From Rathayibacter sp. SW19 (lineage in GTDB: Bacteria > Actinomycetota > Actinomycetes > Actinomycetales > Microbacteriaceae), in assembly GCF_030866825.1 (NCBI RefSeq), contig NZ_CP133020.1, positions 2,170,001 to 2,234,000 of the forward strand: 64,000 nt of DNA. The letters run 5' to 3'. Under the pieces are notes generated by a model. That model had not been told where the DNA came from. It did no database searches and saw nothing but the letters and a program-made list of their open reading frames with translations. The translations under genes were made by a program, and so were the position numbers. Each line of letters opens with the position of its first letter. Position 1 is the stretch's first letter. Below are positions 47,774 through 53,641 of this stretch, piece by piece.

Positions 47774-48542
47774 GATGTCGAGGGCATACGAGCGACCGCC
47801 CTTCGGGCTGGCGATGGGTTCGCTCTTGCGGGCGGACTCGATCGTGGTTGTACGCAGTGGAATCTCGACGATCGTGAGTCTGCTCTTGCCCGTCGTGCTG
47901 GTCGTCGCCACGAGTTTCAACACCAAGGCCCAGACGCGACTCGGCGGGGCCGCTGAGCTGATCGGCATCGCTTTGACCATCGGGCTGCTGGTCTCCGGCC
48001 TGCTCGGCTACAGCCTGGCCGTTGCCCACGATCGCGAATCCGGCGTGCTGCAGCGTTTGCGGGTCACACCGGTGGCCACCTGGATGATCATGACCAGCCG
48101 TCTCTGCGTTCAGGAAATTCTGAACCTGGTCATCGCGGTGGTCGTCGTGGTCGCCGCTGTGATCGCGTATGGGCTGAACCTGAACGGTTTTCAGATCGCG
48201 CTGGTGCTGCTCGTTGCACTCCTCGGCGGTGGCGTCTTCCTGAGCATTGCGCAGGCGCTGGTTGCGATCGTGAAGACGGTGAGCGCAGTCAATGCGCTCA
48301 ACCGGATCGTGCTGATCGCGTTCGTGCTGCTGGGCTTGCTCGGCACGAGCGGCATTCTGGGTGACACGATCCAGGTGATCGCCGAATGGTCACCCGTCGG
48401 TGTCGTCACAACGCTGTTCTCCGATGCGGTGGCCCAGAACGGCTGGGCCGCACAAGACACGTACTCGCTGCCGATGGCGTTTGCTTACATCATCGTGTTC
48501 ACGTTCATCGGCATCCGCTGGTTCCGCTGGCAATCACACTGA
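47766..48542 (+). CDS. ABC-2 type transporter permease
   Basis: A 258-residue membrane protein with six predicted membrane segments in ABC-2 permease order, and the family's NALNRIVLIAFVLLGLLGTSGI and C-terminal FTFIGIRWFRW stretches. It forms an exporter with the preceding ATPase; the cargo is unknown. The start could be GTG 47757, GTG 47766 or ATG 47775; 47766 has GGGGAG at a good distance. Confidence 0.88.
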   Translation: MTEMSRAYERPPFGLAMGSLLRADSIVVVRSGISTIVSLLLPVVLVVATSFNTKAQTRLGGAAELIGIALTIGLLVSGLLGYSLAVAHDRESGVLQRLRVTPVATWMIMTSRLCVQEILNLVIAVVVVVAAVIAYGLNLNGFQIALVLLVALLGGGVFLSIAQALVAIVKTVSAVNALNRIVLIAFVLLGLLGTSGILGDTIQVIAEWSPVGVVTTLFSDAVAQNGWAAQDTYSLPMAFAYIIVFTFIGIRWFRWQSH

Positions 48543-48602
48543 CGGGCACCGCGAACCACGGCGGTATGCTTTACCGCAAATCAGTGACCGAGGGGGCGTG
48601 CG

Positions 48603-48956
48603 ATGGCTGTGACCGGTATCGGCGGGCTGTTCTTTCGCAGTGAGGATCCGGACGCCCGCGCGGTATGGTATCGAGAACATCTTGGCATCGAGGCCGGTCA
48701 AAGCGAGGTGTGGCAGCAGCAGGCTGGCATGACCGTCTTTGCGCCTTTTCCAGCGGGCAGTGATTACTTTGCGGCGGATCAGGCCTTCATGCTCAACCTT
48801 CGCGTGACGGAGTTGGATGCCTTGGCCGCGACACTGGCGGCCGCGGGTGTGGCCGTTGAGCGTCGGCCCGAGTGGAACAGCACCGAGTATGGCAGCTTCG
48901 CTCGCATTCATGACCCAGAGGGCCTGCCGATCGAACTCTGGGAGCCGCCGGAATAG
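48603..48956 (+). CDS. VOC-superfamily (glyoxalase-like) protein
   Basis: A 117-residue VOC protein (ITGLFFRSEDPDARAVWYREHLGI-type start, C-terminal HDPEGLPIELWEPPE with a metal-ligand Glu). It is small, single-domain and probably dimeric. Its function within the superfamily is unknown. A GAGGGGG sequence precedes the ATG. It is unrelated at sequence level to the VOC gene at 42.3 kb beyond the shared fold. Confidence 0.85.
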   Translation: MAVTGIGGLFFRSEDPDARAVWYREHLGIEAGQSEVWQQQAGMTVFAPFPAGSDYFAADQAFMLNLRVTELDALAATLAAAGVAVERRPEWNSTEYGSFARIHDPEGLPIELWEPPE

Positions 48957-48965
48957 CACGGCCGT

Positions 48966-49382
48966 CTACCCGATCGTGTCTTGCACGGGCACGGAGCTGT
49001 CCTCTGACCGGTTTTCGCTCAGCCGTCGTTTGGCCCAGACGAGAAGCCCGATGTAGGCGAGGTCGAAGACGCTGCAGAGCAGACTGATGCCGATCACGAG
49101 CAGGCAACCGTTGAGGAAGCCCAGCAAGACCGTGGGGGCGAGCGTGCCGATCCACTTCGCAACCGCGATCAGGAGGCTTTGGCCGCGCGCTCGGCGTCGT
49201 GCAACGAACATCGCGATGAACAGCCATTGAATGATGAACGAGCTCGCGACGATCGTGACGCCCCATGCGATGAAAAGTGGCCGCGAGACCAGGTTTGGGA
49301 ACTCGCGTCGACCGAACCGGAAGAAGGTGAAAAGGATCACGATGTCAGCCAGCCCCCAGATAAGGTTGACGTACGCCTGCAA
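48966..49382 (-). CDS. Hypothetical membrane protein, start uncertain
   Basis: At least 138 residues with three or four membrane segments and the recognisable stretch FFRFGRREFPNLVSRPLF between the first two. This vaguely resembles DUF2569-type proteins, but I do not assign a family. The TTG at 49382 is the first usual start codon, yet the same frame stays open to 49502 and its translation there (TCHSCAAFDHARSIAWEWIYAVDD) looks like real protein. An ATG at 49495 with AAGGAG upstream is 1 nt out of that frame. It may have a longer N-terminus, a CTG start at 49484, or a frameshift. Confidence 0.55.
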   Translation of the reverse strand: MQAYVNLIWGLADIVILFTFFRFGRREFPNLVSRPLFIAWGVTIVASSFIIQWLFIAMFVARRRARGQSLLIAVAKWIGTLAPTVLLGFLNGCLLVIGISLLCSVFDLAYIGLLVWAKRRLSENRSEDSSVPVQDTIG

Positions 49383-49500
49383 CTGCGGATCGGAGGCGAG
49401 ATCGTCGACGGCGTAGATCCATTCCCAGGCGATGGAGCGGGCGTGGTCGAACGCAGCGCAGCTGTGACACGTGAACGAGAGCAGCCGCCGGCCATAATGT

Positions 49501-49564
49501 CAAGTCTCCTTGACTCAACAGCCCGACCCGCTTATGATCGAAGAATGACAAGTGACCTTGACTC
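49501..49564 (+). promoter_or_regulatory. Promoter with two 16-bp direct repeats upstream of the membrane protein/XRE pair
   Basis: TTGACT (49510-49515) and TATGAT (49533-49538) are spaced by exactly 17 bp, and the ATG at 49545 is 6 nt beyond the -10 box, so the transcript is probably leaderless. Two copies of CAAGTNNCCTTGACTC lie at 49501-49516 and 49549-49564, 48 bp apart. The first covers the -35 box and the second covers the first codons. The downstream XRE protein is the obvious candidate to bind them. Confidence 0.65.
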
Positions 49565-49979
49565 CACCTCTGGGTCTGACAGTGGCGGGGAATCTTCGAT
49601 CGAACGGCGACGCCGGCGCATCTTCCGGGTGCAGATATGGGCTGGAACTGGTTGTTACCTGCTCGCGAGCTTCGCCCTGTACCAATGGGGCCATGGCTCG
49701 AGCCCGTGGAGCATTATCTGGGCAGTGCTGCCGCTACTCTTTTTCGCGTGGAACGTGGTCGTCATCGTGTTGCGCATGCGCCAGCTGGATGAGTACCAGA
49801 TCAAGCTGCTGTTTCCGCCGCTGGCGGTCGGCTTCACTGTCGCGATGTTCGCGGCCGTCACTCTCGGCACCCTCAGTGCTGCCGGGTTCGCAGTGCCGAA
49901 CGGCGGATGGCCGGTCGCAATCATTGGGATGGTGGCGTGGGGATTCACCACGCTGGTGACCGGCGCTCCCGAAGCCTGA
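49545..49979 (+). CDS. Hypothetical membrane protein paired with an XRE regulator
   Basis: A 144-residue protein with a short acidic, Ser-rich N-terminus, a basic patch (ERRRRRIFRVQ) and four membrane segments. I do not recognise a named family. Small 4-TM proteins of this kind often sit directly before a compact YgzD-like XRE regulator gene. Its stop overlaps the regulator's ATG (TGATG). The start is supported by the canonical promoter 6 nt upstream. Confidence 0.7.
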   Translation: MTSDLDSTSGSDSGGESSIERRRRRIFRVQIWAGTGCYLLASFALYQWGHGSSPWSIIWAVLPLLFFAWNVVVIVLRMRQLDEYQIKLLFPPLAVGFTVAMFAAVTLGTLSAAGFAVPNGGWPVAIIGMVAWGFTTLVTGAPEA

Positions 49980-50179
49980 TGGAGAACCTGATCCGTTCGG
50001 AACGCGAAAAGCGGGGATGGACCCAGGCAGTGCTCGCGGAACGCCTGAGAGTATCGCGTCAGACGGTCGTGGCTCTCGAGACGGGAAAGTACGATCCGTC
50101 GCTGCCGCTGGCCTTTCGCATCTCCCGTCTGTTCGAAAGGCCGATCGAAGGTATCTTCACTCCGCCGGACACGTCTTGA
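49979..50179 (+). CDS. Compact XRE-family helix-turn-helix regulator
   Basis: A 66-residue protein that is essentially one HTH_3 domain: MENLIRSEREKRGWTQAVLAERLRVSRQTVVALETGKYDPSLPLAFRISRLFERPIEGIF. It belongs to the short YgzD-like class. It likely binds as a dimer and represses its own operon through the direct repeats at 49501-49564. It is translated by overlap with the preceding membrane gene. Confidence 0.9.
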   Translation: MENLIRSEREKRGWTQAVLAERLRVSRQTVVALETGKYDPSLPLAFRISRLFERPIEGIFTPPDTS

Positions 50180-50222
50180 ATCCGGTCGACTAACCTCACC
50201 TCAATGCACAATCTGCGAAGTG

Positions 50223-50759
50223 TTACCGGATGACGCGATAGTCGACGAGCAGATAACCGGTGGGGGAGAGCTCGCTACGGATCGATTCGAGTTGCATCGG
50301 TGGCAAAGCGTAGAGGAGCCGTCGTCCGTGGCCGGCGATCTTCGGTGCGATCACGAGCCTGACTTCGTCGACGAGGCCGGCGGCAAGTAGCGCCTGCGCG
50401 ACCGAGATACTTGCGTGGATGCCGATATCGCCTCCGTCTTGCTGCTTGAGGTCTCGAACGAATGCAGCCAGCTCGCCATCGATCGCCCTCGCGTTGGCCC
50501 AGTCCTGATCAAGCGGCGTCGATGTCGCGACGTATTTTCTGACCCCGTTGATGAATGTCGCGAATGGCTGGATCTGACTGTCCGGCCAGAACTGTGCCCA
50601 CTCGGTGTAGCTACGACGGCCGAGAACGACCGCGTCCTGGGTGGCGATCACAGCGGCGAGGTTCGCATCCATCGCATCGTCCCAGTCGGTGAAGAAGCTG
50701 TCCGGGTCCTCGGCAACCCCGTCAAGGGACAGCAACTCGTAGACGACGATTTTTCGCAT
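50223..50759 (-). CDS. RibD-C/dihydrofolate reductase-fold protein
   Basis: A 178-residue protein of the RibD C-terminal/DHFR-like superfamily: MRKIVVYELLSLDGVAEDPDSFF... with DAVVLGRRSYTEWAQFWP and the nucleotide-side ASISVAQALLAAGLVDEVRLVIAPKIAGHGRRLL. These NADPH-type reductases act on unknown substrates; this is not the essential FolA. GGAGG 8 nt before the ATG at 50759 fixes the start. Confidence 0.86.
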   Translation of the reverse strand: MRKIVVYELLSLDGVAEDPDSFFTDWDDAMDANLAAVIATQDAVVLGRRSYTEWAQFWPDSQIQPFATFINGVRKYVATSTPLDQDWANARAIDGELAAFVRDLKQQDGGDIGIHASISVAQALLAAGLVDEVRLVIAPKIAGHGRRLLYALPPMQLESIRSELSPTGYLLVDYRVIR

Positions 50760-50885
50760 GGCTGACACCTCCAATAGGTCCTGATGCTACTCGTTGGCCG
50801 CTCAGGCCGGGAGAATCCGCAATGCACCGGCCGTGCGGAGCTTCACGCTCAGATTGTCCGCGTCCGGCGACCGGGGCGAAGGAAT

Positions 50886-50907
50886 AGTGTTTCGTAACGC
50901 AAACACT
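50886..50907. promoter_or_regulatory. 7-bp inverted repeat (AGTGTTT-N8-AAACACT), operator candidate
   Basis: A perfect 22-bp symmetrical site, AGTGTTT, 8-bp spacer, AAACACT, ends 17 nt before the GTG of the reductase-like gene. Its size suits a TetR- or similar dimeric regulator, but none is adjacent. Confidence 0.5.
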
Positions 50908-50924
50908 CTTGAAGGGAGAATCCA

Positions 50925-51539
50925 GTGGGTCGGTTCGTGTATTGGATGAACGTGTCGCTCGACTTGCGGATCGAACAGGCTCCGGGGGAGGACGGCGCTG
51001 GAAAGTGGCTGCGCATCGGCGAAGCGCTTCATCAGGAGTTCAACGCCAGAGCGCGGGTGCTCGCGCTGATGGTCCAGGGCAGGGTCATCTACGAGACGAT
51101 GGAGGGGTACTGGCCACGAGCGCGTGACGACGCGTCCCTGCCCGGTTACCTACGGGAGTACGGTCAGATCTGGACCACCAAGCCCAAAGTGCTCGTTTCC
51201 CGCTCCCGGCGCATCGCTGATCACAACACCCGGGTCATCGGGGGAATCGACGCGATCGAACAGCTCGCCGCGCTCAAGGCCGCGACTGACGGCGCCATCG
51301 GGGTCGGCGGCGCAGCTCTGGCCACGCAGCTGCTCGAGGCGGGTCTGCTTGACGAGCTTCTGCTCTTCACGCATCCTGCGATCCTCGGCGCAGGGAGACC
51401 GCTGTTCGACCGCTGCGACATCCCGATCGAGCTGGATCTGCTTGAGCAGCGATCGTTCGAGCATGGTGTCACGATGCACCGATATTCCATCCGCGATCGC
51501 GGGCATGCGCCTGAGCCAAGTATGTCTGGGAATAGCTGA
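50925..51539 (+). CDS. RibD-C/dihydrofolate reductase-fold protein
   Basis: A 204-residue DHFR-like protein: MGRFVYWMNVSLDLRIEQ..., MVQGRVIYETMEGYWP, and GAIGVGGAALATQLLEAGLLDELLLFTHPAILGAGRPLF, which match the RibD-C motif order. It is a different subfamily from the gene 0.2 kb upstream on the other strand. AAGGGAG precedes the GTG start. The substrate is unknown. Confidence 0.86.
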   Translation: MGRFVYWMNVSLDLRIEQAPGEDGAGKWLRIGEALHQEFNARARVLALMVQGRVIYETMEGYWPRARDDASLPGYLREYGQIWTTKPKVLVSRSRRIADHNTRVIGGIDAIEQLAALKAATDGAIGVGGAALATQLLEAGLLDELLLFTHPAILGAGRPLFDRCDIPIELDLLEQRSFEHGVTMHRYSIRDRGHAPEPSMSGNS

Positions 51540-52059
51540 GCACCTGCTGGTGAGGGATGCGAGACGTCTCCGACTTTGCGTCCACCCCTCGAACCTACTG
51601 GGCCGGGTCGGCCGGGCATACGCCCTAATACAGGGGCAGCCCCAGTTCGGCCGGTAGGCAGCCTGTCGCTCGTGTTCGGCAACGATCTTGCGGGTCGTCT
51701 TGTCGCGTCTGTTCGAAAACGATGCATGCATGCCCGAGTTTTCGGGATTGCCTCGGCTTGAATGAGACAGAACTCGGCTGTTTGTCTCATCCACGTTGAA
51801 GCGGATTGAAGAATCGCGTCACGTTCCGCACTCGTGCGGCTGATCGGAAGCAACGGTATGCACCGGGCTTACGCACCCAAAGGTTGTTGCGTTTGACGCC
51901 AGCGGCATCGGGCTTAATGTTGAGGCACCTACGCCAGCACACCACGCCCAAGCGTGCCGTGGAGCCCAGTGATCGCGGGGGAGTACCCGGCGAGCGGCCG
52001 GCTGGTGACACAGCTATCGACGTCCCGCCGTTGAAAGCGCAAAGGACGTCGCCACCTGT
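51540..52059. other. 520-nt stretch without a recognisable gene
   Basis: Open frames here are short, lack good ribosome-binding sites and translate to Arg/Pro-rich sequence with no motif I know. The one clear structure is an inverted repeat, ATGAGACA (51762-51769) and TGTCTCAT (51783-51790), with a 13-bp spacer. It may be remnant DNA, a leader region or an old mobile element. Confidence 0.5.
51762..51790. repeat. 8-bp inverted repeat ATGAGACA/TGTCTCAT, 13-bp spacer
   Basis: A perfect symmetrical pair in gene-free DNA. GAGACA/TGTCTC symmetry of this size is seen at some recombinase and repressor sites; no recombinase gene is nearby, so its use is unknown. Confidence 0.5.
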
Positions 52060-52479
52060 TCAGCTGAGTTGTCGGAAGAGGGATGCCATGTCAGAGCAGA
52101 TCCATTCCTCGACGAAAACGCTGTCGGCAAGTCGGTAGAACTCGTGGCTGACGTAGTGGATGCTGCGACCGGTGGCGGGGATGCCTTGGAAGTCGTCGGC
52201 GTGGGTTCCGGTGAAGTTCACGCGTACCGCAACGCGGTCCTCGGCCGCTACGACGTCATCGACGTGTGCTTCGAGGTCGGGAAACGCGCGCTTCATCATC
52301 TCGAACCCCTGCAGCCAGGTTTGCCGGCCGATGAGCGGTTCGGGCAGTTCGGCGTAATGCATCACGAGGTCCGGTGCCACGACTGCGAGCAGTTTCTTGG
52401 TGTCGTTGGCGTTGAATGCGTCGTATGACTCGCACACGAGCGCTGCGTTCCTCTGCGCGGCATCAGTCACCGGTGTCAA
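52060..52479 (-). CDS. SnoaL-like (NTF2-fold) protein
   Basis: A 139-residue SnoaL-like ester-cyclase family protein: CESYDAFNANDTKKLLAVVAPDLVMHYAELPEPLIGRQTWLQGFEMMKRAFPDL and HYVSHEFYRLADSVFVEEW. Members include polyketide cyclases and many uncharacterised stress or catabolic proteins. The TTG at 52479 has AAGGA upstream; a GTG at 52470 is possible. It runs divergently from the marR-type gene and probably is its regulatory target. Confidence 0.82.
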   Translation of the reverse strand: MTPVTDAAQRNAALVCESYDAFNANDTKKLLAVVAPDLVMHYAELPEPLIGRQTWLQGFEMMKRAFPDLEAHVDDVVAAEDRVAVRVNFTGTHADDFQGIPATGRSIHYVSHEFYRLADSVFVEEWICSDMASLFRQLS

Positions 52480-52558
52480 GGTTGTGTCCTTACTCTCGAT
52501 CTGGCTTTACCGGACCGGGGCACTGTGCGGCCAGCTGATGTGACAGCCGTGCCATGGG

Positions 52559-52599
52559 ATATGGTTACTATCATTCACAGTGTATCGAGGTAACCATAT
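52559..52599. promoter_or_regulatory. 10-bp perfect inverted repeat in the SnoaL/MarR divergent promoter region
   Basis: ATATGGTTAC (52559-52568) and GTAACCATAT (52590-52599) are exact complements separated by 21 bp, about three helical turns centre to centre. The right half covers the marR-type start codon. This is the expected layout of a MarR operator controlling both divergent genes. Confidence 0.65.
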
Positions 52600-53062
52600 G
52601 GAACCGATCTTCCTGGACAAATTGCTCCTGATCGTCGAGTTGTTCCAGCGGGACATGGCTCGGGCTTTTGAGGGTACCTCGTTGACCCAAGCCCGCGTGG
52701 GAGTCCTCTGGATCCTGCAGACTCGGGGATCCTCGACGCAGCAGGCGATCGCGCAGGCTCTCGACGTCAGTCCGAGGAACATTTCCGCGCTGGTGGATGT
52801 GTTGGAAGGCGCTGGTTACGTGCAGCGCGCACCGCACCCGACCGATCGTCGGGCGGTCCTCGTTGAGCTCACCCCTCTTGCGGCCGGTGTGATGGAGAAG
52901 ATGCAACGCGACCACGCCGAACTTTCGGATACGCTGCTCGGGGCCGTCATGCCCGGCGATGTTCCGGCTTTGGAGCGGGGAATCGACGCAATCATCGCAA
53001 AGCTCGCCGCGCTTGTCTCCGCTGCCGGCGGGTCTGAGAACCTGCACAATCCTCACGTTTGA
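52598..53062 (+). CDS. MarR-family transcriptional regulator
   Basis: A 154-residue winged-helix regulator. The MarR DNA-binding core is at about residues 25-95 (TQARVGVLWILQTRGSSTQQAIAQALDVSPRNISALVDVLEGAGYVQRAPHPTDRRAVLVELTPLAAGV), including the wing motif DRRAV. Dimerisation helices flank it. MarR proteins usually repress a neighbouring divergent gene and themselves and release DNA on binding a phenolic or other small ligand. The ATG at 52598 has GAGG upstream and lies inside the inverted repeat. Confidence 0.9.
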   Translation: MEPIFLDKLLLIVELFQRDMARAFEGTSLTQARVGVLWILQTRGSSTQQAIAQALDVSPRNISALVDVLEGAGYVQRAPHPTDRRAVLVELTPLAAGVMEKMQRDHAELSDTLLGAVMPGDVPALERGIDAIIAKLAALVSAAGGSENLHNPHV

Positions 53063-53107
53063 ATGATGCGTCAGGAGCGACAGCGACGCGTCCCATGGGC
53101 AACCTGT

Positions 53108-53123
53108 AAGCACGCGCGTGCTT
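53108..53123. repeat. 16-bp perfect palindrome AAGCACGCGCGTGCTT
   Basis: Self-complementary with no loop, 46 nt after the marR-type stop. It could be an operator or part of a transcript end; there is no T-run. Confidence 0.5.
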
Positions 53124-53165
53124 CAACTAAATTGCGACTGCCCCAACTTACGTGAGAAGGACAAC

Positions 53166-53273
53166 ATGACGGGCAGCGGGCGCGTTGCACTTCGGGGAGG
53201 GCCTCGCGATCTTCTTGTTGACATAATGAGCATTATCAGCGCAATATCAACAGGTGAATCGAGTGGCGTTTAG
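53166..53273 (+). CDS. Possible 35-residue small protein
   Basis: An ATG with GAGAAGGA 5 nt upstream opens a 35-codon frame, MTGSGRVALRGGPRDLLVDI then MSIISAISTGESSGV, ending in TAG. The middle is mildly hydrophobic. I recognise no family. It could be a real small protein, the 5' remnant of a deleted gene, or chance. A strong promoter-like sequence lies inside it. Confidence 0.3.
   Translation: MTGSGRVALRGGPRDLLVDIMSIISAISTGESSGV
53218..53247 (+). promoter_or_regulatory. Sigma-70-like promoter TTGACA-N18-CAATAT
   Basis: A perfect -35 TTGACA at 53218-53223 is followed 18 bp later by CAATAT. It lies in an AT-richer patch with two nested inverted repeats (TGTTGA/TCAACA and ATAATG/CATTAT). Transcription would run into gene-free DNA ending at the hairpin at 53489. 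Confidence 0.45.
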
Positions 53274-53488
53274 CCGGTCGATTAACCCTGTGCTTGCGCA
53301 ATGAGTGCTGGGTCACGGTCCATCGGCTTCTGCAATACCTCATGCACAGCGCCTTGTATGCCCTGGCGACCGGCACTGCAAGACTGCGCGACTACGCAAC
53401 TGTGGTGCCACGCAGATTGCTGTCAGAAATTGCACAGCATACTCACATATCCGAGACGATGACCAACATTTACGACGGTGTCCACGTT

Positions 53489-53542
53489 CATAGTGCGCGA
53501 AGTGTCCGAATGCCCAATCATTCCGACACTTCGCGCACTATG
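53489..53542. repeat. 54-nt hairpin: 24-bp arms with one mismatch, 6-nt loop
   Basis: The left arm (53489-53512) starts CATAGTGCGCGAAGTGTC and ends GAATG; the right arm (53519-53542) is its complement except at one position, with loop CCCAAT. It is by far the strongest symmetry in the window. There is no T-run, so a terminator role is possible but not typical; a mobile-element end or palindromic repeat unit is also possible. Confidence 0.85.
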
Positions 53543-53641
53543 AGTAGCGGGCGTCCGAGCGAATGGCGCAGGAACGGGGATCGGGCTGCACCTTAATCGA
53601 GAGAACCGTTGTCTGTGTGATTGCTGAGAACGCGTCCCGGG

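Larger units (their letters stand above)
53063..53641. other. 579-nt stretch with only short or doubtful coding sequence
   Basis: No protein family is recognisable. The region holds a 16-bp palindrome (53108-53123), a 35-codon open frame with a good ribosome-binding site (53166-53273), a consensus-like promoter (53218-53247) and a 54-nt hairpin (53489-53542). It is locally less GC-rich than the rest of the window around 53210-53290. Confidence 0.6.

Noticed and set aside
51150..51794. 214-codon minus-strand frame overlapping the second reductase gene and the gene-free stretch
   Set aside because: Half of it is antisense to a confident gene and the rest is Arg-rich without motifs.
53294..53596. 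100-codon frame whose middle (LLSEIAQHTHISETMTNIYDGVHV) faintly resembles the end of a tyrosine recombinase
   Set aside because: The resemblance is only to the last helix and Tyr motif; the conserved R-H-R residues are absent and the frame crosses the hairpin. A remnant cannot be excluded.
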